Positions 1 through 10,900 of a stretch of DNA of 64,000 bases are shown piece after piece. The notes beneath the pieces are model-generated. The model made no database searches and was not told the DNA's origin. It saw only the letters and a list, made by a program, of their open reading frames with translations. The DNA lies in assembly GCF_900129425.1 (NCBI RefSeq), contig NZ_LT670817.1, positions 6,882,001 through 6,946,000 of the forward strand. Direction: 5' to 3'. Position 1 is the first letter of the stretch. Every line of letters begins with the position of its first letter. The translations under genes were made by a program, and so were the position numbers. The stretch is from Bradyrhizobium erythrophlei (GTDB lineage Bacteria > Pseudomonadota > Alphaproteobacteria > Rhizobiales > Xanthobacteraceae).

Positions 1-195
1 ATGAAGTTGAGCTGCGACGCAGCGGAAACTTCACCTCTCCCATAGGGAGAGGTCTGCGCGTAGCGCCGGGTGAGGGATTACGGTCTATCGTTGGTGCAGC
101 ACCCCTCACCCGATTTGCTGCGCAAATCGACCTCTCCCCGCTGGGGAGAGGTGAAGGACAAGACCGATCCAAATTAAAGCCATCCCGCTCTAGAA
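1..195. repeat. Dispersed palindromic repeat, copy A
   Basis: Non-coding repeat sharing long blocks with 5516-5760 and with the two halves at 14996-15063 and 16525-16679. It contains the hairpin cctctccc-ata-gggagagg near 35-52, a central block with an inverted cgatttg/caaatcg pair near 111-129, and a second hairpin cctctcccc-gct-ggggagagg near 130-151. The right end reads ctctag at about 188-193, as in copy B. The left terminus may lie before the window starts. Confidence 0.8.
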
Positions 196-213
196 AAGGC
201 GCGCAACACCGCC

Positions 214-248
214 AAAAGAAAAGGGGCGGCAGATCGCTCTGCCGCCCC
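214..248 (-). terminator. Rho-independent terminator of the porin gene
   Basis: On the minus strand a 10-bp GC stem (ggggcggcag paired with ctgccgcccc, 239-248 with 223-232) with a six-base loop is followed by TTTTCTTTT. It lies about 20 bp past the porin stop codon, in the right orientation. Confidence 0.8.
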
Positions 249-268
249 CGTGGTCTCGATGGAATGAC

Positions 269-1282
269 TTACTTCAGGTTGGTCATCGCGGTCAGGTCAG
301 CCGAAAGCTTGGCGATGCCGGCCGCGCCGCACCAGTTGGAGCCTGCGCCAGTCGGATTGATCGAGGTGATGTTGCTCGTTCCGGCGGAGTTGAAGGCGCT
401 GGTGAAGGCGTTGCAGTTACCCTTCGACAGGTCGGTGTCGGAGTAGCGCAGATCGAGTGTGAACACCTTGTAGGTGAAGCCGATGCCGATGTTCCAGGTA
501 TTGTAGTCGGCGTATTTGATGCCGTTCGGGAACGGCCCGGCGAAACCAGGATTGGTGAACGTGGTTCCGTAGAAGGAGTCGGTTGTTCCAAGAAACTGCC
601 GTCCGAACTCGCCGGAGACATACATGCCGACGCCGCTGGTACCGAATACCGTGGCTGGCGCGGTGTACTTGCCGGTGACCGAAGCGTAGTCGCCCCAGGC
701 GCCGGAGTTCAGGAAGTTCGGCGAATAGTACTCGTTCAAGCCGAACTGCCAGTTGTCGTTGATGGTGTAGTTAACTTTTCCGTAGACTTCGAAAAAGCTG
801 ACGTCCTTCTTCATGACGTTGCCGTCTGGCAGGATATTGGCCGCGCATTCCGGGCTAAGCGGCTTGCCGGCCGGATCGGTCGGAGCACCGAAGAAGCAGG
901 TTCCTCCCGGATACAGGTAGCCCCAGACACCGAAGTCGAACGCGAACGCGCCGAAGGTCGGACGAATACCGCCGTAGACGTCGATTTCGGCCGCGGCGCG
1001 GTTCGCGAAGGAGATGCTCTCGCCGGAGGTGCCGATGTACAGCTGCAAGTCTTTGGTGACGTTGTAGCGCGGCTCGAAATAGGCAGCCACCGACGGGTTG
1101 TGATTGGACTGGGTGATACCGCGGAAGATGTAATCATTCATGATTGCGCTGCCGAAGGCGATATCCCAAGGATCGAACGCTGCCGGAGGCGGCGCTTTGA
1201 CGGCCTTCGTGTACAAATCGGCCGAGAAAGCCGAGCCTGCGGTCATTGCAAGCACCGCCGCAGCCAAAACCATTTTCTTCAT
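269..1282 (-). CDS. TorF-family putative outer membrane porin
   Basis: A 337-residue secreted beta-barrel-like protein. The signal peptide MKKMVLAAAVLAMTAGSAFSA is followed by a mature part rich in aromatic and glycine residues, with alternating short strands and motifs such as NDYIFRGIT and YSDTDLS that I associate with the TorF-type putative porin family. The start was set at 1282 because GGGGAT lies five bases upstream; a start four codons earlier (MGID) is possible. Four mature cysteines in loop-like segments could form disulfides. It sits alone on its strand with its own terminator. Outer membrane location is inferred; the permeating substrate is unknown. Confidence 0.8.
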   Translation of the reverse strand: MKKMVLAAAVLAMTAGSAFSADLYTKAVKAPPPAAFDPWDIAFGSAIMNDYIFRGITQSNHNPSVAAYFEPRYNVTKDLQLYIGTSGESISFANRAAAEIDVYGGIRPTFGAFAFDFGVWGYLYPGGTCFFGAPTDPAGKPLSPECAANILPDGNVMKKDVSFFEVYGKVNYTINDNWQFGLNEYYSPNFLNSGAWGDYASVTGKYTAPATVFGTSGVGMYVSGEFGRQFLGTTDSFYGTTFTNPGFAGPFPNGIKYADYNTWNIGIGFTYKVFTLDLRYSDTDLSKGNCNAFTSAFNSAGTSNITSINPTGAGSNWCGAAGIAKLSADLTAMTNLK

Positions 1283-1660
1283 GTCGATCCCCATCGCTTT
1301 AAACACAGTCCCGTTCCGGCGCCCCCAGGGACAAGCGGTAACCGACTGCAACCAAATTCCGTAACCTGTTCGCAATCTGGAACGCGCCACCCGTTCAGTG
1401 AAAGCAAAAAAGACAAGCATTTGCCGCCTTTTTGGGCGTTATCGCCATCGGGCAAAATGTTGTCAGCGTGTGTTGCATTACAACAACAACTTCGCGTGAT
1501 TTTCGTGCCGGTCAGGCGACTTTTGGGCAACAGGCCGGCTTCGGGAAGGAAGAGCCAGACGCCGGCTGATCGAGACCCAATCGAATCAGCCGCCTGGGCT
1601 ACGCCCCTGCGTGCAGCGGGGCCGATCAACCGGAAAAATGTTCGGGGACCTCCCGGCATG
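1283..1660. other. Intergenic region upstream of the porin gene
   Basis: About 380 bp without a supportable gene. Open frames here lack family resemblance and ribosome binding sites. It should carry the porin promoter, but I see no convincing -35/-10 pair. The histone-like gene terminator occupies its far end. Confidence 0.5.
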
Positions 1661-1692
1661 AAAAAGGCCGCAGCGACGGGCGCTGCGGCCTT
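1661..1692 (-). terminator. Rho-independent terminator of the histone-like gene
   Basis: A perfect 12-bp inverted repeat, aaggccgcagcg and cgctgcggcctt, separated by five bases. On the minus strand it runs into TTTTT. It is 36 bp past the stop of the lysine-rich protein gene. Confidence 0.85.
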
Positions 1693-1727
1693 GAAGCGTG
1701 ACCCTCGGTAACCGGGCCGCGTTGGCG

Positions 1728-2246
1728 CTATTTGTCGTCGTCGTCGCTGGATGACGACGGGGCCGACGAAATCTCGCCGCCCGAGTGCCCCCATGACGGC
1801 GCGGTACTTGGAGCAGGACTCGAAACAACGGGACTTGAAACAGCGGGACCTGGGCCCGCCCAGCTCGGAGCTGATGGGACCGGCGTCGGAGCAGGCTTTG
1901 GCGCCGGAGCCGGCTTGGGTGCGGCGGGCTTGGACACGACAGGCTTGGGTGCCGCAGGCGCAGCAGGCTTGGGCGCGACGGCCTTCGGTGCGGCGGCCTT
2001 GGGCGCGGCAGCCTTGGAGACCGGAGCGGCCTTCTTTTTTGCAGCGCCCTTTTTGGCGCTGGCCTTCCTGGCTGATTTTTTCGGCGCCGCCGCCTTCGCC
2101 TTTTTGGCGGACTTCTTCGCCGACTTCTTGGCCTTTTTTGCCGATTTCTTCGAAGATTTCTTCGCGGATTTTTTCTTCGCCGTCAGAAGCTTTTTCTTGT
2201 TTTTCTTAGCCTTCTTGGCTTTTTTACTCTTTTTGCCTTTAGCCAT
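1728..2246 (-). CDS. Histone H1-like lysine/alanine/proline-rich protein
   Basis: A 172-residue low-complexity protein. Residues 1-75 are almost entirely Lys, Ala and Ser in AKK/SAKK repeats, resembling eukaryotic H1 tails and bacterial histone-like proteins such as Hc1/AlgP-type tails. Residues 76-130 are AAPK/PKPA repeats, and the end is a neutral to acidic Ser/Pro/Gly tail finishing SSSSDDDDK. No folded domain or signal peptide is visible. A very good AGGAGG site lies seven bases before ATG. Binding to DNA and a nucleoid role are inferred from composition only. It is a single-gene unit with its own terminator. Confidence 0.8.
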   Translation of the reverse strand: MAKGKKSKKAKKAKKNKKKLLTAKKKSAKKSSKKSAKKAKKSAKKSAKKAKAAAPKKSARKASAKKGAAKKKAAPVSKAAAPKAAAPKAVAPKPAAPAAPKPVVSKPAAPKPAPAPKPAPTPVPSAPSWAGPGPAVSSPVVSSPAPSTAPSWGHSGGEISSAPSSSSDDDDK

Positions 2247-2321
2247 CGTGATCCTCCTGTTGCCGCCGATCCATGTCTATCGAGCGTTTCAAGTCGCCGC
2301 CTCGAGCGCGGGGCCAATCGA

Positions 2322-3634
<1,313 letters not shown>

Positions 3635-3638
<4 letters not shown>

Positions 3639-4873
3639 GCCAGGAATCCCCGTATCATCCGGCCGCGATTGAGGATGTTTTTCGGATCGAAGCTGTGGCG
3701 GACGCGTTCGCTCAAGCTCGCCACGCCGCCCTGCTGCGGATGGAACACGTCGACGCTGCGCCGCACCTCGTCGGATGCGCGGATCAGCGTGGCGTGGCCG
3801 CCGACCGCATTGACGCGCTGGCGCACCAGCGCGGCCCGGGCGTCGGGCGTGGCAGGCAGCGCCGCCCAGATCAGGCCGCCGCCCCAGTCGTAGATCACGT
3901 CGCCACCGGTGTCGCGTGCCAGCCGCTCGCCGAGCGCGCCGCCCGCGGCCGGCGGACAGACGATCCGCCATACCGGCCACGCCCCCAGCGCGCCGTCGGC
4001 CGCGAACGGCGTGACGTCGCGAACCGACCTCCAGACCGCGGCCGAGGCGGCATCTTCCAGAATCTGCGCCGGCCCGAACGGCGTAAGAATTTTGCCGAGC
4101 GCGGCCGCGCGATGGACGGCCGACGCCGTAATGCCCTCCAGCCGCAGCAACGTGACCGCCTGCTGTGGCGATCCAAGGTCCGCCAACGCTCCCGCGGCGG
4201 CCCGAAACGCCGAACTCGGCAGGTGGGCGGCGCCGGACAGGTCGAACGGCGAGCCCAGCGCCGCCGTCATTGCCCTGACTGCGGTGGCGTCATCCAGCCC
4301 ACGCAACAGCAGCGTGCGCTCGCTTTCGGGCCTCGGCATCACCTTCAAGGTCACTTCCGTCATGACCGCGAGCGTGCCCCAGGACCCCGCCAGCAGCTTG
4401 CAGAGATCGTAACCGGTGACGTTTTTCACCACCCGGCCGCCGGCCTTGAAGCTGTCGCCGAAGCCGGACACGGCATGCGCGCCCAACAGATGATCGCGGG
4501 CGCCGCCGGCCCGGATACGGCGGGGACCGGCGAGGCCGACGCCGATCATGCCGCCGATGGTTCCAAGGTTTGGGGTACCCAGCAGCGCCGCGGTGTCGAT
4601 CGGTTCGAACGCGAACTGCTGGTTCCTGGAATCGATCAGCGACTTGACGTCGGCCAGCGGCGCGCCCGCCTGCACCGTGATGATCAGTTCGTTCGGCTCA
4701 TAGGCCGTCACAGCATTGAGCGCCGACAGATCGAGCAGCGCATTGGTCGCCATCGGCTGGCCGATCTGCCGCTTGGAGCCATGGCCGATGATTTCCAGCG
4801 GCTGCTCGCTGGCAATCGCCGCGCGCACCACCTGCTCGACGTCCTTGGCGTCACGTACTTTCAGGGTATCCAA
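3635..4873 (-). CDS. glcE: Glycolate oxidase FAD-binding subunit
   Basis: 412 residues from a TTG start at 4873; AAGGCGG sits five bases upstream and the product then begins (M)DTLKVRDAKDVEQVV, the expected family N-terminus. The open frame reaches 4975 but the extra residues look non-coding. An FAD-binding type 4 fold covers roughly residues 20-190 (GHGSKRQIG, LGTPNLGTIGG, GGRVVKNVTGYDL). GlcE is the shorter flavoprotein partner of GlcD in glycolate oxidase. It is coupled to glcF by a four-base overlap. Confidence 0.93.
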
Positions 4874-5154
4874 ACCAACCGCCTTGCTGTCATCGTCAGG
4901 CCCATCATGGAACGGCCGCGCGGCGCAACCATCCGGTCCCGGCCATCCTTCTAAAGGCGCGGCTGGCGGGCACAAGGGCGAGTTTGAAAACCGAAGCGAT
5001 CATCGGCCAACACCCCTTTCCGCTCGCAACATCATCACTTCGACCATCATCGAAGCATTCACGCATATTATTCGCCATATATCGAACTGTAGCCGTCAAT
5101 GGACGGACCATCCAGCGCCCGGCGATTGAGGGCAAATCATCAGGGAGCACCACC

Positions 5155-5493
5155 ATGAATCGATATGCCATCAACGAGCGAACCATCAGCGATGCCGTCA
5201 GCGGCGGCGGCCTGCTGGTGGTCGCGCAATGGGAGGCCAGCGAAGGACAGGCCGACAGGGTCGCCGGCATTCTGCGCCGCTTTCTGCCCGAGGCGCAAAG
5301 CGAGCCCGGCGCCAAACTGTTCCTGATCGGCCAGGCACGGGACAATCCCGCGCAGTTTCTGTTCTACGAACTGTTCCGCGACGAGGCCGCTTTCAAGGCG
5401 CACCAGGACAGCGCGCATTTCAAGACCCATATCGCCGGCGAGGCCTTGCCGCTGCTCGCCAAGCGCGAACGCCTGCAATACGCATTGCTGTAA
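5155..5493 (+). CDS. Antibiotic biosynthesis monooxygenase (ABM) family protein
   Basis: 112 residues forming a dimeric alpha/beta-barrel-type ABM domain: strands around LLVVAQWEA and KLFLIGQARDNPAQFLFYELFRDEAAFKAHQDSAHF, the last being the typical Y-E-x-x-x-x-x-A-x-x-x-H signature. GGGAG lies upstream of the ATG. It points opposite to glcD and glcE and sits between them. ABM proteins include small oxygenases and quinone-modifying enzymes; the substrate here is unknown. A further upstream start is possible in frame but has no support. Confidence 0.85.
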   Translation: MNRYAINERTISDAVSGGGLLVVAQWEASEGQADRVAGILRRFLPEAQSEPGAKLFLIGQARDNPAQFLFYELFRDEAAFKAHQDSAHFKTHIAGEALPLLAKRERLQYALL

Positions 5494-5515
5494 CCCGGCA
5501 ACAGTACCGCCCCTT

Positions 5516-5760
5516 CTAAAGCGTGACGAGATTAAGGTTAGATCGAGTTGTAGCGGAAACTTTACGTCTCCCATAGGGAGAGGTCGGCGCGTAGCGCCGG
5601 GTGAGGGGTTACGGTCTATCGTTGGTGCAGCACCCCCTCACCCGATTTGCGGAGTTTATCATCGGGCGGCGCTTCGCGCCGACCCGTTGGCAAATCGACC
5701 TCTCCCCGCTGGGGAGAGGTGAAGGGCACTCCGATTCAAGTTAAACCCATCTTGCTCTAG
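5516..5760. repeat. Dispersed palindromic repeat, copy B (long form)
   Basis: The same element as copy A, bounded by ctaaagcgtgacg at the left and an imperfect inverted version ending gctctag at the right. It holds the same two cctctccc hairpins. It carries about 40 bp absent from copies A and C between cgatttgc and caaatcgacc (near 5650-5690). Its right terminus overlaps glcD: the terminal ctag contains the glcD stop codon (TAG on the minus strand). Confidence 0.8.
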
Positions 5761-7250
5761 AACCGCGGCAATTCGGGAAAAGCCAGCTTGCCGCCGTGGA
5801 CGTGCATGCGGCCGAGTTCGGCGCAGCGGTGCAGGGTCGGAAACATCTTGCCGGGATTGAGCAACCCCTGCGCGTCGAACGCGCATTTCAGCCGCTGCTG
5901 CTGGTTGAGATCGATCTCGCTGAACATCTCCGGCATCAAATCGCGCTTCTCGATGCCGACGCCATGTTCGCCGGTGAGCACACCGCCGAGTTCGACGCAG
6001 ACCCTTAAAATATCCGCGCCGAAGGCCTCCGCCCGCTCCATCTCGCCGGGCTGGTTGGCGTCGTACAGGATCAGCGGATGCAGGTTGCCGTCGCCGGCAT
6101 GAAACACATTGGCGACGCGGAGATCGTACTTGCCCGATAGCTGGCGGATTCGCGCCAGCGCCTCCGGCAATTTGCCGCGCGGGATGGTGCCGTCCATGCA
6201 GAGATAGTCCGGCGAGATCCGCCCCACGGCCGGAAACGCCGCCTTGCGGCCGGCCCAGAACAGATTGCGCTCGGCTTCGGAAGTGGAAATCTGGCAGGTG
6301 GTCGAGCCGCAGCCTTGCGCGATCGCCTCGACGCGGCTGATCAGTTCATCGACCTCGACGCCGGGACCATCGAGTTCGATGATCAGGAGCGCCTCGACGT
6401 CGAGCGGATAGCCGGCATGAACGAAGGCCTCGGCGGCGTGGATCGCCGGCTTGTCCATCATTTCCATGCCACCCGGAATGATCCCGGCGCCGATGATCCG
6501 CGCCACGCATTCGCCGGCCGCCTCGACCTCTGCGAAGCCGACCATCAGCGCGCGCGCGGTCTCCGGCTTCTGCAGAATCCGCACCGTGACCTCGGTGATG
6601 ACGCCGAGCAGGCCCTCGGAGCCGGTGATGATGCCCATCAGGTCGTAGCCGCTGCTCTCGGCGGATTTGCCGCCGATCCGGATGATTTCGCCCGTGATCA
6701 GCACGATTTCGCACCCGAGCACGTTGTTGGTAGTCATGCCGTATTTCAGGCAATGCACGCCGCCGGAATTCTCCGCGACATTGCCGCCGATCGAGCAGGC
6801 AATCTGCGAGGACGGGTCGGGCGCATAGTAGAATCCGGCGTGGGCGACGGCCTCGCTGATGGCCAGATTGGTCACGCCGGGTTCGGTCACGACCACGCGG
6901 TTGTCGAAATCGATCTCGCGGATGCGCTTGAATTTGCCAAGCCCCAGCAGCACGGCGTCGGCCAGCGGCAGCGCGCCGCCGGACAGCGAGGTGCCGGAGC
7001 CGCGCGGCACCACCTTGATGCCCTGCTCGAAGCAATACTTCAGAACCTGCGAGACCTGTTCGGTCGTGTCCGGCAGCACCACCACCATCGGCGGCTGACG
7101 ATAAGCCATCAGGCCGTCGGACTCGTAAGGGATCATTTCAGCCGGGCTGTCGATCACGCCCTCGCCCGGCACGATCGCCCGCAACGCCGCGACGATGGTC
7201 TCGCGTCGGTCGAGAACCGCCTGATCCGATGCAGGCATCATGATGGTCAT
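5757..7250 (-). CDS. glcD: Glycolate oxidase FAD-linked subunit
   Basis: 497 residues, the usual GlcD length. An FAD_binding_4 domain is at about residues 50-190 (VVPRGSGTSLSGGALP, PDPSSQIACSIGGNVAENSGG) and an FAD-linked oxidase C-terminal domain follows, with NVFHAGDGNLHPLIL and LTGEHGVGIEKR near the end. It oxidises glycolate to glyoxylate together with GlcE and GlcF. The ATG at 7250 has GGGGAG eight bases upstream. It is divergent from the cytochrome c gene and separated from glcE by copy B of the repeat and the ABM gene. Its stop codon lies within the repeat end. Confidence 0.95.
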   Translation of the reverse strand: MTIMMPASDQAVLDRRETIVAALRAIVPGEGVIDSPAEMIPYESDGLMAYRQPPMVVVLPDTTEQVSQVLKYCFEQGIKVVPRGSGTSLSGGALPLADAVLLGLGKFKRIREIDFDNRVVVTEPGVTNLAISEAVAHAGFYYAPDPSSQIACSIGGNVAENSGGVHCLKYGMTTNNVLGCEIVLITGEIIRIGGKSAESSGYDLMGIITGSEGLLGVITEVTVRILQKPETARALMVGFAEVEAAGECVARIIGAGIIPGGMEMMDKPAIHAAEAFVHAGYPLDVEALLIIELDGPGVEVDELISRVEAIAQGCGSTTCQISTSEAERNLFWAGRKAAFPAVGRISPDYLCMDGTIPRGKLPEALARIRQLSGKYDLRVANVFHAGDGNLHPLILYDANQPGEMERAEAFGADILRVCVELGGVLTGEHGVGIEKRDLMPEMFSEIDLNQQQRLKCAFDAQGLLNPGKMFPTLHRCAELGRMHVHGGKLAFPELPRF

Positions 7251-7484
7251 GGACTTCTCCCCGGCCGTTTTCGGGCGTGTGCGGCATCCGCCATTGGCCG
7301 ATTTGTCATGCCAAATCAAGCACGTCTGGGCCGCTTTGGGTAGCTCGCCAACGCATGGGCGCGCCACAAACGCGCGGGAACGCCGGCCGGACCGATGAAC
7401 CCGGAGCCGTTTCGCGGCTTGTCCACCGCGAGCGCCCCATGCAACAACGGCGGCAAGCCACCCTGGAACGACCAAGAGCCTCCC

Positions 7485-7877
7485 ATGAAAAAACTGACCC
7501 TGAGCGCGCTGGCCGTCATCGCATCGTCGGCAGCCACGACCGCCGCCCTGGCGCAGGACGTCGCGGCGGGCAAGACGTCGTTCATCAAATGCATGGCCTG
7601 CCATTCGATCGGGGAAGGCGCCAAGAACAAGATCGGCCCCGAGCTCAACGGGCTCGACGGCCGCAAGGCGGGCACCGTGCCGGATTTTAACTACTCGGAC
7701 GCCAACAAGAATTCCGGCATCACCTGGAACGAGGCGCAGTTCAAGGAATACATCAGGGATCCCAAAGCCAAGATTCCCGGCACCAAGATGGCCTTCGCCG
7801 GCATCAAGAACGACAAGGAGGTCAACGATCTCTGGGCGTTCATCGCGCAATACGACAAGGACGGAAAGACCAAATAG
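7485..7877 (+). CDS. Periplasmic class I cytochrome c (c2/c550-like)
   Basis: 130 residues. A Sec signal peptide ends near ALA-Q24. The heme site is CMACH (Cys36, Cys39, His40), and the probable axial Met is Met102 in GTKMAFAG. Size and the NKIGPELNGLDGRKAGT stretch match the soluble mono-heme cytochrome c2/c550 family, which shuttles electrons in the periplasm. It lies next to and divergent from glcD. The start was chosen at 7485 because the signal peptide begins there; an earlier in-frame ATG adds residues without signal character. Confidence 0.93.
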   Translation: MKKLTLSALAVIASSAATTAALAQDVAAGKTSFIKCMACHSIGEGAKNKIGPELNGLDGRKAGTVPDFNYSDANKNSGITWNEAQFKEYIRDPKAKIPGTKMAFAGIKNDKEVNDLWAFIAQYDKDGKTK

Positions 7878-7958
7878 GCGCGTCGCGTCTGTTCGCCCTG
7901 CTACAATCTGCGTAAATGTGCCAGTCTGGTTCGGGACAGCGTCAGGAAACCCGACGGC

Positions 7959-10900
7959 ATGAACGATCTTCGCGACTGGTTGCGCAGTAACGGGCTTGAG
8001 CAATATGCCGACGCATTCGAGGCGAACGATATCGACCTCGACATCCTGCCGGAGCTGAACGAGCAGGATTTCGAACAACTCGGCCTGTCCCTGGGGAATC
8101 GCCGGCGGCTGATGAAGGCGGTCGCCGACCGCGGTGCCGGGCCGGCGCCATCGAAGCCTGTCCGCCCTGACGGACCGGGTTCGGGCGAGGCCGAGCGGCG
8201 TCAGGTGACGGTGCTGTTCGCCGATATGGTCGGCTCGACCGCGCTATCGGCCAAGGTCGATCCCGAACTGCTCGGCGGCCTGATCCGGCGTTATCAGGAC
8301 GCCGTCGCCGGCGCGATCGGCCGGTACGGCGGCTTCGTCGCCAAGTTCATGGGCGACGGCGTTCTGGCCTATTTCGGTTTTCCCCGTGCCTTCGAGGACG
8401 CCGCGGAACGCTCCGTTCGCGCCGCGATCGACGTCCTGGCGGAAGTCGGCGGCATCGAATTGCCGGACCATACGCCGGTACAGGCACGGATCGGCATTGC
8501 TACCGGCCTCGTGGTGGTCGGCGAAATCATCGGAACCGGCACGGCGCAAGAGCACACCATCGTTGGTGAAACCCCCAATCTCGCCGCCCGGCTGCAGGCG
8601 CTCGCCGGTCCGGACACCATTCTCGTCAGCGAGTCGACCCGGAATTTACTCGGCGGGCTGTTTGAACTCGAACTTACCGGCGAACACGAATTGAAAGGAT
8701 TCGCCCGCCCGGTGCCGGCCTGGCGTGTGCGCGGCGAAGCCTCGGTCGAAAGCCGCTTTGCCGCGATTCGGGCCGGCCGGAACCTGCCGCAGATCGGCCG
8801 CGCCCACGAAATGGGACTGTTGCTCGAGCGCTGGCAGCTGGCGCGGCAGGGCGAGGGCCAGATCGTGACCGTGGTCGGCGAGGCGGGAATCGGAAAGTCG
8901 CGCTCGATCGAAGCGCTGCGCGAAGCGCTGGGCGGCAAGCCGCATGCGCGGATCAATTTGCAATGCTCGCCGCATCACGGCGACAACGCGCTTTATCCGG
9001 TGAGCCAGTATCTCAGCCGCGCCGCCCGCTTCGCCGCGACCGACACGCCGGGCGCGCGGATCGAGAAACTCGGTGCCCTGTTCGCGCAGCGGACCGCTTC
9101 GGATCCGGCAGCGATCCCGCTGTTGGCCGAGTTGCTGTCGATCCCGCTGGCGGCAACGGTGCCGTCGTCGCAGACGCCGGCCCAGCGCAAGGCGTCGACG
9201 CTGGCCCTGATCGTCGACGAGTTCCTTCGGATGGGCGAGAGCGAGCCCGTGCTGATCGTGCTGGAAGACGCGCACTGGATCGACGCCACCACGCTGGAAA
9301 TGATGATGCGCCTGACCGACAGCATCGGCCAGGCACGAGCGCTGGCGTTGGTGACCGCGCGGCCGGATTTCGCGCCGCCCTGGCTGGCGCGGCCGCAAGC
9401 GACCCTGTTGACGCTCGGCCGGCTGGGCCGTCAGGAATGCACGCAATTGGCCGCCGGAGTCGCCGCCGCGCACGGTCTGTCCGCGGAAACGGTCGCGGCG
9501 ATCGTCGCCAAGACCGACGGCGTACCGCTGTTCGTGGAGGAATTGACCAGGAGCGTCATGGAAACGGCCGGCGAAGGCAGCGAGGTGCCGGCGACACTGA
9601 AGGATTCGCTGATGTCCCGCCTCGACCGGCTCGGCGAAGCGCGCGAAGTGGCCCAGATCGCCGCAGTCATCGGCCGGCAATTCAGCTTTGCGCTGCTCGG
9701 CGCAGTTGTCTCGGGGGATGCCGGTGAACTCCAGGCCACGCTGGCGAAGCTGGTTGCGGCGGGCATCGTCTTTCCCGAGGAGCGCGGCCTGGAACGGAGC
9801 TTCAGTTTCAAGCATGCGCTGGTGCGCGACGCCGCCTACGAGAGCCTGCTGCTGGCGCGCCGGCGCCAGTGGCACCAATGCATCGCCCATGCGCTGGAGC
9901 AGCATTTCGCCGACATTGCCGCGAGCGAGCCGAACCTGCTGGCCTATCATTTCGGTGAGGCCGGCCTGCCCGCCCCCGCCTGCGACTACCGCATGCGCGC
10001 CGGCGATCAGGCGGTGAACCGTTCGGCTTATACCGAAGCGATCGCGCATTTCTCGGCCGGTCTCAAGCTCGCCGAAGCATTGCCGGCGCAGGACGGGATG
10101 CGCCGGCAACTGGAATTTCTGCTCAAGCTGGGCTCGGCGTCGGTCGTCGCTCACGGCCTGCAGAGTTCGGAGGTAGAGGACGCCTACACCCGCGCCGGCG
10201 TCATCGGCGAGAAACTGGGTGACGGCCCCAGATTATTCCAGGCCAAATGGGGCCTGTGGATCAACGCCAATCTCCGACGCAAGACCTCGCTGGCGCGCGA
10301 CCGCGCCGGCGAACTGGTCACGCTTGCGCAACGCTCCGGCGATGGCGATCTGTTGCTCGAAGCGTATCACTGCCAATGGTCGACGGCTTTTTTCCGGGGC
10401 GACGTCATGGGCGGGATCGAGGGTTGCCGGAATGGTGTCGAGCTCTACGACATGGCCCGCCACCGTCACCTCGGTCACCAGTTCGGCGGTCACGATCCCG
10501 GCGTTTGCGCGCACTCGCAGTGCGGCAACTCGCTGCAGCTGGCGGGCGAAAGAGGAAAGGCAGCGCAAAGCTTCGCAAAATCCCTCGCGCTTGCTGAATT
10601 GCTGGACCATCCCAACACCCTCGCTCATTCGCTGCACAATTGCGGCATAGGTCACCAGCTTGGCGGCGACCGCGACGCCACATTCACCGCGGCGCATCGT
10701 TCGGCGGGACTGGCGGAAAAATTCGGCTTGTTGCCGTGGCGCGCGGGCAGCCTGGTGCTCGCGGCCTGGGCGACCGCGATCGGTTCCGGCGTCGCGGACT
10801 CCGCGCGACGGATCGATGCCGAGATCGGCAATGCGTCAGCCCTCGGTCCGCTGCCGCAATATTATCTCGGTCTGGCCGCCGAAGTGCTGCTGGCCGCCGG

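Noticed and set aside
1740..2240. Periodic repeats in the lysine-rich gene that could suggest a repeat array
   Set aside because: The periodicity follows AKK/SAKK codons in a coding frame with a strong ribosome binding site; there are no spacers as in CRISPR.
8646..10154. A 502-codon open frame antisense to the cyclase-ATPase gene
   Set aside because: Shadow of the sense codon pattern; no ribosome binding site or recognisable domain.
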